DNA of 13,393 nucleotides from an uncultured Saprospirales bacterium (lineage in GTDB: Bacteria; Bacteroidota; Bacteroidia; Chitinophagales; Saprospiraceae). Both the position numbers and the translations under genes were made by a program. Numbering within the stretch: position 1 is the stretch's first letter; every line of letters begins with the position of its first letter. The stretch covers positions 1-13,393 of the forward strand of contig CALAZP010000117.1 in assembly GCA_937926355.1 (NCBI GenBank), given 5' to 3'. Below, one piece after another: positions 1-6,993 of the stretch. The notes beneath the pieces were generated by a model. The model was not told where the DNA came from and did no database searches. It saw only the letters and a list, made by a program, of their open reading frames with translations.

Positions 1-926
1 CGATTGATGAGAGGATTCCTTCATGTGGGGATTTGAAGTGGAGTGGAAATATCAATATAGTGCTTCGAAGGAGTACAGATCATGGGGAAACTTGGTTGCC
101 TATTGAAACGCTGGTAGATTTTCCCGAAGGGCAATCTGCTTCAGACCCTTCTATGATTGTGGATCAAATGACTGGTGCTATATTTTTATTTTACAATTAT
201 ATGGACTTGGAACGGGAGCGAGACATTTACTATTTACACATGATTAAAAGTGAGGATAACGGTGCGACTTGGAGTGAACCTATTGATTTGACCGAGCAAA
301 TAACGCTGCCAGAATGGAAAGATGATTTTAAGTTTATTACTTCAGGTCGAGGGATGCAAACGGCTGGTGGAAAGTTGGTTCATTGTTTGGTAAATCTCAA
401 TAATGGCATGCATTTGTTTGCCAGTGATGATCACGGGGAGAGTTGGTATTTGATAGAAACTCCCATTCGACCTGCAGATGAATCTAAAGTCATTGAGTTG
501 ACGGATGGATCGTGGATGGTGAATGCCAGGGTTAATGACAAAAAGGGTAGCAGGTATATTCATCTCTCCCGAGATGAGGGGCAGAGCTGGGAATCGTTTC
601 GATCTCCAGAATTAACTGATCCAGGCTGTAATGCTAGTATTATTAGATATTCATCTGTTGCATCAGGTGGGGAGAAGGATAGATTATTATTCGCGAATGC
701 CAATAGCACATCGGGAAGGCAAAATATGACAGTCAGAATTAGCTATGATGAGGGGCAAACCTGGTCTGCGGGAAAAACCATCTACAGTGGATTATCTGCT
801 TATTCTTCCCTTACGGTACTGGCTGATGGAGACATTGGTTTATTCTTTGAAAAGGATGATTATACTAAAAATGTCTTTGTTAAATTCTCTTTAAGTTGGT
901 TGACCGATGGGATGGATTCAAATTAA
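1..926 (+). CDS. Exo-alpha-sialidase (neuraminidase), 5'-truncated by the window edge
   Basis: Releases terminal sialic acids from glycoconjugates; family GH33-like six-bladed propeller. The reading frame is open to the left edge (first whole codon at 3), so the start, signal peptide and FRIP arginine lie outside. Five Asp boxes are visible, e.g. STDHGETW, SEDNGATW, SDDHGESW, SRDEGQSW, SYDEGQTW. The edge codons read DERIPSCGD: Arg at 12-14 and Asp at 30-32 are six residues apart, the spacing of the second-shell Arg and catalytic acid Asp in bacterial sialidases (by alignment from memory). The nucleophile pair is likely the Tyr in SAYSSLTVL with the Glu in VIELTDG; later triad arginines probably lie in VNAR and in the GRQNMTVR stretch. 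A TTG at 33 could be mistaken for a start, but coding similarity continues upstream of it. The 3' end overlaps the hexosaminidase gene by 20 bases. Family call is firm; linkage preference is unknown. Confidence 0.9.
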   Translation, partial: IDERIPSCGDLKWSGNINIVLRRSTDHGETWLPIETLVDFPEGQSASDPSMIVDQMTGAIFLFYNYMDLERERDIYYLHMIKSEDNGATWSEPIDLTEQITLPEWKDDFKFITSGRGMQTAGGKLVHCLVNLNNGMHLFASDDHGESWYLIETPIRPADESKVIELTDGSWMVNARVNDKKGSRYIHLSRDEGQSWESFRSPELTDPGCNASIIRYSSVASGGEKDRLLFANANSTSGRQNMTVRISYDEGQTWSAGKTIYSGLSAYSSLTVLADGDIGLFFEKDDYTKNVFVKFSLSWLTDGMDSN

Positions 927-2946
927 ATCAGGAGTTTTTGCCTCCTTATTGCTCGTTTTTTTTTTAGCTGAGGCTCAAACCGCAGATGATATAAAAAAAT
1001 CCTTTCCTATTATTCCAAGTCCCAAACAGATGATGTATCAGGGGGGGACCGTTTCTTTTGAGTCTATTTTTTGGGAAAATATTCCAGATAGTCGGCTTTC
1101 AGAAGGCTTGAATAGATTTTTTGAAAGCAGAGGGATTCTAATGGATTCAGCAGGTTTGGAAATTCATTTAGTGCATTCAGATTTAAAAGATTCCTCTGCT
1201 TATCGTTTGAACATTGAAGAAAGTGTGATTATTGAGGCTAGTCATTCTTATGGTTTCTGGTATGGTCTTCAAAGTCTTTTTCAACTATTTAGAGAGGATA
1301 CATCTGGAGCGGGAATATTACCTAAAGTGGATATATATGATGCTCCATCATTTGGAATAAGAGGATTTATGCATGATACGGGGAGAAATTATCAGTCCCT
1401 GAAACAATTGAAGGAGCAGATTGAGGTATTGGCGTTATATAAATACAATGTTTTTCACTGGCATTTGACGGATAATCCAGCCTGGAGGTTATCGAGTAAA
1501 TTATATCCATTTTTAACCGATGAAGAAAATTTTACCCGCCATAAGGGAGCATTTTATACCCAGGAAGAATTTTTGGAAATCGTTCAATTCTGCAAGGATA
1601 GATTTATTACACTGATACCTGAATTTGATATTCCAGGGCATACGGAAGCTTTCAGACGGGCGTTTGGAATAGAGGAAATGAAAGAGCCTCAAACTTTAGA
1701 AGTGTTGAAGGATCTTTTTAGTGAATTGATGGACTTAGTAGATTCTGCTGATATGCCTTATATTCATATAGGGACGGATGAAGTGCGCAATGAAAGCGAA
1801 TGGGTTCCAAGCTCTTTTTTGGAAGAAGTCGTTCAGATGATTAACAACAGCGGAAGAAAAGCAATAGTGTGGAGAAAGGGAATGGAATTTTCTTCAGATT
1901 CTCAGGGATTAATCCATCAGCTATGGGCCAATTATCCTGCCGTGGATGGTTATTCATTTATTGATTCCAGGAGTAATTACATTAACCATTTAGACCCTTT
2001 AGCTGGTGTTCCGAGGTTATTTTTTCAGCAGCCTTGTCGGCAAAAGAAAGGGGATCATTTGGCATTAGGGGGTATTTTATGTGCTTGGCCAGATAATGCA
2101 GTAGGTGATGAGATGGATATTCTTCGGCAGAATCCTATTTACCCCGCTATGGTTTTTTATTCGGATGCGATTTGGGGAGGAAGAGATCAAGATTATCCTG
2201 AATATTGGGCACAATTACCACTTTACGGCACAAAGGATTGGTATCGATTTGCAGAATTTGAAAACGATGTTATTCTCCATAGGGATTTATTCTTTCGCGG
2301 GAAACCTTTTCCTTACGTCAAACAACAAAATTTAGTTTGGAGTCTGATCGGGCCTTTCGATCATCAAGGAATACTAACAGCTAGTTTCCAGCCAGAAGAA
2401 GAAATCCTGCCTCATTATACGGTAGGTGATACTTCTTTTCAATGGAGTAATGGGCATGTTGGGGGAACTATTCATTTAAATCATTTTTTCGGATTCCCTT
2501 CCGTCACTGACATTAAAAGTGGAACTTACTACGCAGCTACTCAGATTTATTCAGAAGAAGCTAAGATTCAATCTTTTTGGATTGGTTTTCAAGGTTGGTC
2601 TAGATCTGGTAGGCGGGGCGGTCCTACTGCGGCAATTGGGGAGTGGCATAAGACAAAACCTAAAGTTTGGGTCAATCAAAAAGAAGTTCTTCCACCTATT
2701 TGGCAACAACCAGAATTGGGTGAAGAAACTTCTGAAATACCATTTGTCGATGAAGATTATTTTTACAGAGTTCCGACTCAAGTACTTTTGAAAAAAGGAT
2801 GGAACTCTATTCTTTTGAAGATACCCAATGATCTTTCTAGTTGGAAATGGATGTTTACCTTTATTCCAGTTGAGGAGAAAAATCAATCGATAAAAGAAGC
2901 TTCTAGTATTCAGTTCCATCCTCGCTTTGCAGTAGAAAAAAATTAA
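907..2946 (+). CDS. Secreted GH20 beta-N-acetylhexosaminidase
   Basis: Removes terminal beta-linked GlcNAc/GalNAc by substrate-assisted catalysis. Residues 1-24 form a signal peptide with hydrophobic core FASLLLVFFLAEA and a likely SPI site after AEA. An N-terminal GH20b-like domain (about 30-145) precedes the TIM barrel: RGFMHDTGR with substrate-binding Arg152, FHWHLTDN (183-190), IPEFDIPGHTEAF, and the catalytic pair Asp291-Glu292 in HIGTDEV. The usual second Gly of HIGGDE is Thr here. From about residue 535 a beta-rich C-terminal region with KVWVNQKEVLPPIW resembles the galactose-binding-like accessory domains of Bacteroidota hexosaminidases. No lipobox Cys is present, so it is periplasmic or exported rather than a lipoprotein. 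The start inside the sialidase gene suggests translational coupling, and the pair would act in sequence on sialylated HexNAc-bearing glycans. Family call is firm; the exact substrate is inferred. Confidence 0.93.
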   Translation: MGWIQIKSGVFASLLLVFFLAEAQTADDIKKSFPIIPSPKQMMYQGGTVSFESIFWENIPDSRLSEGLNRFFESRGILMDSAGLEIHLVHSDLKDSSAYRLNIEESVIIEASHSYGFWYGLQSLFQLFREDTSGAGILPKVDIYDAPSFGIRGFMHDTGRNYQSLKQLKEQIEVLALYKYNVFHWHLTDNPAWRLSSKLYPFLTDEENFTRHKGAFYTQEEFLEIVQFCKDRFITLIPEFDIPGHTEAFRRAFGIEEMKEPQTLEVLKDLFSELMDLVDSADMPYIHIGTDEVRNESEWVPSSFLEEVVQMINNSGRKAIVWRKGMEFSSDSQGLIHQLWANYPAVDGYSFIDSRSNYINHLDPLAGVPRLFFQQPCRQKKGDHLALGGILCAWPDNAVGDEMDILRQNPIYPAMVFYSDAIWGGRDQDYPEYWAQLPLYGTKDWYRFAEFENDVILHRDLFFRGKPFPYVKQQNLVWSLIGPFDHQGILTASFQPEEEILPHYTVGDTSFQWSNGHVGGTIHLNHFFGFPSVTDIKSGTYYAATQIYSEEAKIQSFWIGFQGWSRSGRRGGPTAAIGEWHKTKPKVWVNQKEVLPPIWQQPELGEETSEIPFVDEDYFYRVPTQVLLKKGWNSILLKIPNDLSSWKWMFTFIPVEEKNQSIKEASSIQFHPRFAVEKN

Positions 2947-2993
2947 TAGCTTCGCGGATAGTTTTATACTTAAAAGAATTGAATAAAAATAAG

Positions 2994-3902
2994 ATGGAAG
3001 TATCTGCAGAAGTAGCTCAAGAGCGGGCCATTAAGATCAAAAGTATTTTGGTTTTAGCTTTCTTAAGTTTGATGTGGGGTTCCTCTTTTATTTTAATCAA
3101 ACGAGGATTGGAAGTTTTCGAACCTATTCAAGTCGCTTGTTTGAGGATTCTAATAGCTGCTACTGCTTTCATTCCAATATTGGCTTGGAATTTCAAAAAA
3201 ATTGATTGGAGCAGATGGAAATTATTGGTCTTGGTAGGCCTTACAGGAAGTGGGTTGCCTGCTTTTTTATTTGCTTTTGCGCAAACAAAGATCGATAGTT
3301 CGATGGCTGGAGTTTTAAACTCTCTTACTCCTTTATTTACGTTGCTATTGGGAATTGGACTATTTGGAATGCGGGCTGGCTGGCAGAAAGTATTAGGGGT
3401 ATTCTTTGGATTGGGAGGAGCATTATTGTTGATCCTATTGGGTAATCGTGGTATTCAAGGTTCTGGGAGCGATCCACTTTATGGATTGTTGGTTGTATTA
3501 AGTACGGTGTGTTACGCTACAAGTGTCAACTTGGTAGGGAAGTATTTGCACAATATGAGTTCTGTATTAATTTCGGCTACCTCTTTTGCTTTTAATGGAA
3601 TTCCAGCATTATTGATTATTGCCCTTACCGATTTTAATGAAGTGGTACAAACAAATCCCAAGGCATTGGAAGCTATTGGATATTTAACCATTTTATCATT
3701 AGGGGGTACTTTTATAGCTACCATGATATTTTTTCAACTGGTTAAATGGACAGGTCCATTATTTTCCTCCATGGTCGCGTATTTGGCACCAGTAGTTGCT
3801 TTGATGTGGGGATTATTTGATGGAGAGGTTATTACGCTATTTCATATAGGGGGACTACTACTTATTTTAATTGGGGTTTTCTTGAGCAGGAGGAGTGGTT
3901 AA
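2994..3902 (+). CDS. EamA/DMT-superfamily inner-membrane transporter
   Basis: A 302-residue protein with about ten hydrophobic segments in two EamA repeats. The first opens with the family-typical LMWGSSFILIKRGLEV and continues PIQVACLRILIAA. The second begins near LYGLLVVLSTVCYATSVN and ends in GLLLILIGVFLSRR. EamA proteins are drug/metabolite transporters, mostly exporters of amino acids, nucleosides or other small metabolites; the substrate here cannot be read from sequence. I chose the ATG at 2994; an in-frame TTG at 2979 would add five residues, and neither has a recognisable ribosome-binding site. It starts 47 bases after the hexosaminidase stop on the same strand, so co-transcription with the glycosidases is possible, but a role in handling released sugars is only a guess. 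Confidence 0.88.
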   Translation: MEVSAEVAQERAIKIKSILVLAFLSLMWGSSFILIKRGLEVFEPIQVACLRILIAATAFIPILAWNFKKIDWSRWKLLVLVGLTGSGLPAFLFAFAQTKIDSSMAGVLNSLTPLFTLLLGIGLFGMRAGWQKVLGVFFGLGGALLLILLGNRGIQGSGSDPLYGLLVVLSTVCYATSVNLVGKYLHNMSSVLISATSFAFNGIPALLIIALTDFNEVVQTNPKALEAIGYLTILSLGGTFIATMIFFQLVKWTGPLFSSMVAYLAPVVALMWGLFDGEVITLFHIGGLLLILIGVFLSRRSG

Positions 3903-4172
3903 TGAGCGGAGCTTATTAGGGTAAATTCCACTTATTTAGGGCGGGCATCTATTCAAGATGATTGTAGTATTTTTAAGTAAAGGAGGAGAAAAAGAAGTAA
4001 GGAAGCTTTCCTTAAAAAAAGGTTGACGACAAATATCGGGGAATCCTTGGATAGAAAGAATGGATAATTGGCAGGTGGGTATTTAAGAAGTCGGTATTAT
4101 GCAGTTTATAGTCGCAAAGGGGAAAGGAGTTTTCTTAAGCTTCAATAAAGTGAATTGGTGAGATTACATTAA
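3903..4172. other. Spacer between convergent genes, possible decayed coding sequence
   Basis: This 270-base stretch separates the convergent eamA-like and gamma-carbonic-anhydrase-like genes. No intact gene of useful length is present. Short plus-strand frames broken by stops look protein-like in composition: a 22-codon frame from the ATG at 3958, and about 30 codons ending near 4148 that contain RSRYYAVYSRKGERSFLK. They may be a gene relic, but I cannot name a family. Small inverted repeats occur (3999-4004 with 4008-4013; 4161-4168 with 4190-4197), neither followed by a convincing T-run. Confidence 0.3.
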
Positions 4173-4685
4173 TTACTTATACCAGGAACTGTAATCTACA
4201 TAAGCATGTGCTATTCTTTGCACCGTATCTTGGAAAACTTGGGGTGATAATGGTTTTATTTTTTTAGCTGGAACTCCAGCATAAATAAAACCTGATTCCA
4301 AATGGGAGTTTTCTAAAACTACTGCACCAGCCCCAACGATTACATTTTCTTCAACTTCCGCATGGTCCATTACAATGGCTCCCATTCCAATTAGAACATT
4401 ACTGTGAATCGTGCATCCATGAATCAAAGCCCTATGGCCAATGCTCACAAAATCGCCAATTTGAGTGCTTGCTTTTAGGTAGGTGCCGTGTATGATTGCC
4501 CCATCTTGGATGTTTACTTTATCACCAATTCTGATAGAATTAACATCCCCTCTAAGGACTGCGTTAAACCATACACTACATTGGTTGCCTAAAATTACAT
4601 CACCCACTATTGTTGCATTTTCAGCAATAAAAGCGGGTGATCCGAGGTGAGGAACATGTCCTCTTAAAGGAATAATATTGGACAT
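4173..4685 (-). CDS. Gamma-carbonic-anhydrase-family hexapeptide-repeat protein (YrdA/PaaY-like)
   Basis: A 170-residue left-handed beta-helix protein, the usual length of the bacterial YrdA/PaaY/CaiE-like branch. Hexapeptide repeats run from about residue 18 to 140 (e.g. IGDKVN, IGDFVS, IGMGAI, VGAGAV). The three zinc-ligand histidines of the family are in place: His66 in IIHG, then His84 and His89 in SIGHRALIHG with the expected five-residue spacing. Arg45-Gly-Asp47 and Gln60-Asp61 match the other conserved active-site positions. Members form trimers with metal sites at subunit interfaces; some are carbonic anhydrases, others have unknown or thioesterase-like roles, so hydration of CO2 is plausible but unproven. 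It starts 13 bases after the rpsU stop on the same strand and probably shares that gene's promoter. Confidence 0.92.
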   Translation of the reverse strand: MSNIIPLRGHVPHLGSPAFIAENATIVGDVILGNQCSVWFNAVLRGDVNSIRIGDKVNIQDGAIIHGTYLKASTQIGDFVSIGHRALIHGCTIHSNVLIGMGAIVMDHAEVEENVIVGAGAVVLENSHLESGFIYAGVPAKKIKPLSPQVFQDTVQRIAHAYVDYSSWYK

Positions 4686-4698
4686 TTGAGGCAGGAGA

Positions 4699-4890
4699 TT
4701 AATCCTGACCTTGGGTCATCTTCCCTTTGTATATAGCTTTAAGAACTTGGCTTCTCTTTTCAATAGAGGGTTTAACAAACTCTTTGCGTTTACGCAATTG
4801 CTTGATAATACCAACGTTCTGATATTTTCGCTTATAGCGCTTAAGAGCGCGATCAATGCTTTCTCCTTCTTTGATGTCGATAATCAACAT
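4699..4890 (-). CDS. rpsU: 30S ribosomal protein bS21
   Basis: A 63-residue basic protein with the full bS21 signature: MLIIDIKEGESIDRALKRYK, then QLRKRKEF, SIEKRSQVLKAIYK and a short tail. The N-terminus (MLII.IKEGESID) is of the Bacteroidota type. bS21 sits on the small-subunit platform near the 16S rRNA 3' end; in Bacteroidota it helps bury the anti-Shine-Dalgarno sequence, and as I recall Tyr54 was the contact residue described in Flavobacterium. A Tyr occurs at position 54 here. The sequence before the ATG (TTAATATTTATAATCGT on the minus strand) has no Shine-Dalgarno element, unlike the strongly SD-led rpsU genes described for Flavobacteriales. It is the first gene of a unit with the downstream gamma-carbonic-anhydrase-family gene. 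Confidence 0.97.
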   Translation of the reverse strand: MLIIDIKEGESIDRALKRYKRKYQNVGIIKQLRKRKEFVKPSIEKRSQVLKAIYKGKMTQGQD

Positions 4891-4930
4891 ACGATTATAA
4901 ATATTAAGTTTGGTTAAAAATAATGCGGGG

Positions 4931-4938
4931 CAAAGGTA
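4931..4938 (-). promoter_or_regulatory. Bacteroidota -7 promoter box of rpsU
   Basis: On the minus strand the bases read TACCTTTG followed by C, an exact match to the sigma-ABfr consensus TAnnTTTG and to the common strong form TACCTTTGC. It lies about 40 bases upstream of the rpsU ATG in the 78-base gap after the response-regulator gene. The -33 TTG element is not clear in the T/A-rich sequence upstream. Transcription would begin a few bases downstream, giving a leader of about 30-35 bases. Confidence 0.65.
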
Positions 4939-4968
4939 ATATTTTTTATTTAAAAACCATTGTTTCTT

Positions 4969-5646
4969 TTAATTAAGCGAAAATTTATACCCTATACCGT
5001 AAATTGTTTTAATATAATTTCCACATTGGTGGGCAGTAAGTTTTTTTCGAATGTTTTTTACATGTGCATATATGAAATCGTAGGAATCTACGTCATCCAT
5101 ATAATCTCCCCATAGGTGCTCAGCAATGCTATCTTTAGTCACCACTCTGTTTTTATTTCTAATCAAGTGAATTAGAATATCAAATTCTTTGCGGGTTAAA
5201 GTAACTGGTGTTTCATTGATATTAACTTGTCTTTGGTCAAGAAGGATAATTAAATTGCCTATAGTTACGACTCTTTCCGGTTGTCCTGTTTTTCTTCGAA
5301 GGATGGCTTTAATTCTAGCTACGAATTCTGGGATTTGAAAGGGGAGGACTAGGAAATCATCTGCTCCTTTTTCCAGATAAATGGTTCTTTGAGCGCTATT
5401 ATTCGATTCGGAGTATAATAAAATCCCTGTTGTGGGCATATTGGTTTGAAGTACTTCAACCAGTTCCAAGGTATTACCCCCTTTTATGATTTCATTTAGG
5501 ATAACGCAATCGTACTCGTAGTTGATGATTTTAAGCAAAGTATTTTTGAAATCTCCGGATTGTTCGCAGACAAACCCCTCTTTTTTAAGGGGTGTAATCC
5601 ATTGATTTCTAATTATTTCTGAGTCCTCTGCAAATAATAGTTTCAT
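4969..5646 (-). CDS. OmpR/PhoB-type response regulator with degenerate receiver
   Basis: A 225-residue DNA-binding regulator. The receiver domain (1-118) keeps the acidic pocket Glu7-Asp8 (FAEDSEI), but the phosphoacceptor position in DCVILNEIIKGG is Asn51 instead of Asp. The switch Thr/Ser is Ser79 (LLYSES), and the normally invariant Lys before Pro-Phe is Leu101 (DDFLVLPF). The C-terminal winged helix (about 127-225) is complete: VTLTRKEFDILIHLI, TKDSIAEHLWG, a YAHVKNIRKKL recognition helix and the IKTIYGIGYKF wing. Normal Asp-phosphate signalling is therefore unlikely; the protein may act constitutively, be controlled by its level, or bind a ligand. No histidine kinase is adjacent. The ATG at 5646 gives a full-length receiver. 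Both substituted codons were checked on the minus strand (AAT and CTC), so they are not translation errors on my part. Confidence 0.93.
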   Translation of the reverse strand: MKLLFAEDSEIIRNQWITPLKKEGFVCEQSGDFKNTLLKIINYEYDCVILNEIIKGGNTLELVEVLQTNMPTTGILLYSESNNSAQRTIYLEKGADDFLVLPFQIPEFVARIKAILRRKTGQPERVVTIGNLIILLDQRQVNINETPVTLTRKEFDILIHLIRNKNRVVTKDSIAEHLWGDYMDDVDSYDFIYAHVKNIRKKLTAHQCGNYIKTIYGIGYKFSLN

Positions 5647-5682
5647 ACTTTAAAAATCATTTTTAAAAGTACGCATAACATT

Positions 5683-5690
5683 CAAATTTA
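5683..5690 (-). promoter_or_regulatory. Candidate -7 promoter box of the response-regulator gene
   Basis: The minus strand reads TAAATTTG, an exact TAnnTTTG match, 37 bases upstream of the regulator's ATG in the 86-base divergent gap. No good -33 element is visible, and in AT-rich DNA a chance match is fairly likely, so this is tentative. Confidence 0.35.
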
Positions 5691-5732
5691 ATTCAGAATT
5701 GAGATAGTATTTCGCACTCTAAATAAATTGAT

Positions 5733-6356
5733 TTGGAATCAAATAAGCAATTTGGAGATGAGATTGCTTTGGCGCTCGGTCATAAAGGGTACTATTGTGC
5801 TGACCATTTTTTTAAGACCGAAGAAATTAATCAATTGAGAACTTTCGCTCAAGATTTATATGCATCGGGTAAATTCAAATCTGCTGGTATTGGTAAAGAT
5901 CATTCCTTTCAACACCACAAAGAAATCCGGACTGATCATATCTATTGGTTGGATAAAGGTGGTTTGCCGCAGGATCTGCTTTTCTTTTACGAGCGTTTTG
6001 ACGCTTTTGTATCGGAGGTCAATCGGGCATGTTATTTGGGTATAGTGGACAGCGAACTTCATTTGGCTGTTTATCCAAAAGGAACTTTTTACAAAAAGCA
6101 TTTAGATGTTTTTCAACATACCTCTGCCAGGAGACTTTCCTTTATTTGTTATTTGAATGGGGATTGGAAACCTGAAGATGGGGGTCAGTTGAGACTTTAT
6201 CCTCAGCCATTAGATGAGGAAATTTATTTGGATATTGAGCCTATTGGGGGGCGAATGCTTTGTTTTTTGTCTGGAGAAATTCCCCATGAAGTTTTAGTTT
6301 CCCAACGTGAGCGGTGGAGTATTACTGGATGGTTGAAGGGACCTTCTTATTGGTAA
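5733..6356 (+). CDS. 2OG-Fe(II) oxygenase, PHD/EGLN-like prolyl-hydroxylase type
   Basis: A 207-residue dioxygenase of the prolyl-4-hydroxylase fold, expected to hydroxylate a protein or peptide using 2-oxoglutarate, O2 and Fe(II). The iron ligands are His123 and Asp125 (KKHLDVF) and His185 (IPHEVL); Arg194 in RERWSITGW would bind the 2OG C5 carboxylate. The order YPKGTFYKKHLD, ICYLNGDWKPEDGGQLRLY, IPHEVL, RWSITGWLKG closely follows the bacterial PHD2-like hydroxylases, whose Pseudomonas member modifies EF-Tu, and the length agrees. The substrate here is not known. The start is a TTG: the frame opens after the TAA at 5724 and has no Met codon until residue 175, so a non-ATG start is required (TTG 5733, or ATT 5727). 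It is first in a three-gene plus-strand cluster, with the SET gene 16 bases downstream. Confidence 0.88.
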   Translation: MESNKQFGDEIALALGHKGYYCADHFFKTEEINQLRTFAQDLYASGKFKSAGIGKDHSFQHHKEIRTDHIYWLDKGGLPQDLLFFYERFDAFVSEVNRACYLGIVDSELHLAVYPKGTFYKKHLDVFQHTSARRLSFICYLNGDWKPEDGGQLRLYPQPLDEEIYLDIEPIGGRMLCFLSGEIPHEVLVSQRERWSITGWLKGPSYW

Positions 6357-6372
6357 AATATTATTGATTTAT

Positions 6373-6972
6373 ATGATCCATCCTTCTACAAAGTTACAAT
6401 ACATCAATGACCAAATGGGATATGGTGTATTTGCTACTCATCTTATTCCAAAGGGAACCATTGTATATGTAAAGGATCCTTTGGAAATTGAAATTGAGCC
6501 CAATGATTTCAATACCTTCCCTTTGGTATTACAAGAGCACATTGAAAAGTATTCTTATATAGATGAAAGGGGTATTCGTATCATCAGTTGGGATTTGGCA
6601 AAATATGTCAACCACTGTTGCCAGTGTAATACGATTAGCACAGGATATGGTTTTGAGATTGCTATTAGGGATATTTTTCCAGGAGAGGAAATTACCGATG
6701 AATATGGATTGTTTAACATGTGTCAAGATATGGTCATTGGATGTTGTGAATCTGGGTGTAGGGGTAGAGTTTCCGCTTTGGATGCTGATTTATATTGGCG
6801 GGAATGGGATGAAAAAATAGTAGATGCTTTACAACATTTTCAAGATAATAAACAGCCTCTTCTCCCTTTAGTGGATGAGTTTACCAAAAACCGTTTAGAA
6901 GCGTATTTAACCGGATTAGCTCCTTATGAATCAGTACAAAAACTGCGATATAGGACCAATATAGCCTCTTGA
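6373..6972 (+). CDS. SET-domain protein methyltransferase
   Basis: A 199-residue single-domain SET protein, predicted to transfer methyl groups from S-adenosylmethionine to a lysine of a protein. Visible motifs are GYGVFATHLIPKGTIVYV (16-33; the SET-N cofactor motif), VNHCCQCN (79-86; replacing the common NHSCxPN, with Asn80-His81 kept), AIRDIFPGEEITDEYG (97-112; including the conserved Tyr111) and a cysteine cluster Cys117, Cys124, Cys125, Cys129 resembling a post-SET zinc-binding tail. Extra Cys in the NHCCQC motif could complete that site. The ATG at 6373 is preferred; a TTG at 6364 would add three residues. It lies between the hydroxylase and the ATP-grasp-like gene with gaps of 16 and 21 bases, so the three are probably co-transcribed. 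The target protein cannot be told from sequence. Confidence 0.85.
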   Translation: MIHPSTKLQYINDQMGYGVFATHLIPKGTIVYVKDPLEIEIEPNDFNTFPLVLQEHIEKYSYIDERGIRIISWDLAKYVNHCCQCNTISTGYGFEIAIRDIFPGEEITDEYGLFNMCQDMVIGCCESGCRGRVSALDADLYWREWDEKIVDALQHFQDNKQPLLPLVDEFTKNRLEAYLTGLAPYESVQKLRYRTNIAS

Positions 6973-6993
6973 TAGCATTTAAAAATAATTCAA

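Noticed and set aside
12..20. RIP tripeptide in DERIPSC as the sialidase FRIP motif
   Set aside because: It is followed almost at once by GNINIVLRRSTD and the first Asp box. In sialidases FRIP lies some 20 or more residues earlier, so the true FRIP should be left of the window and this Arg is better matched to the next conserved Arg.
2519..2919. Frames of 90 and 122 codons on either strand within the hexosaminidase 3' part
   Set aside because: Both are shadows of the well-supported C-terminal domain and have no recognisable motifs.
3999..4020. Hairpin AAGGAA-GCT-TTCCTT followed by A-run as a terminator
   Set aside because: On the plus strand the run is A rather than T. On the minus strand the stem has only six pairs, four of them A-T, and is followed by a mixed pyrimidine tract.
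4161..4197. Perfect 8-bp inverted repeat (AGATTACA/TGTAATCT) around the stop of the gamma-carbonic-anhydrase-like gene as a terminator
   Set aside because: The loop is 21 bases, the stem is AT-rich and no T-run follows on the minus strand. Several such repeats are expected by chance in a window of this size.
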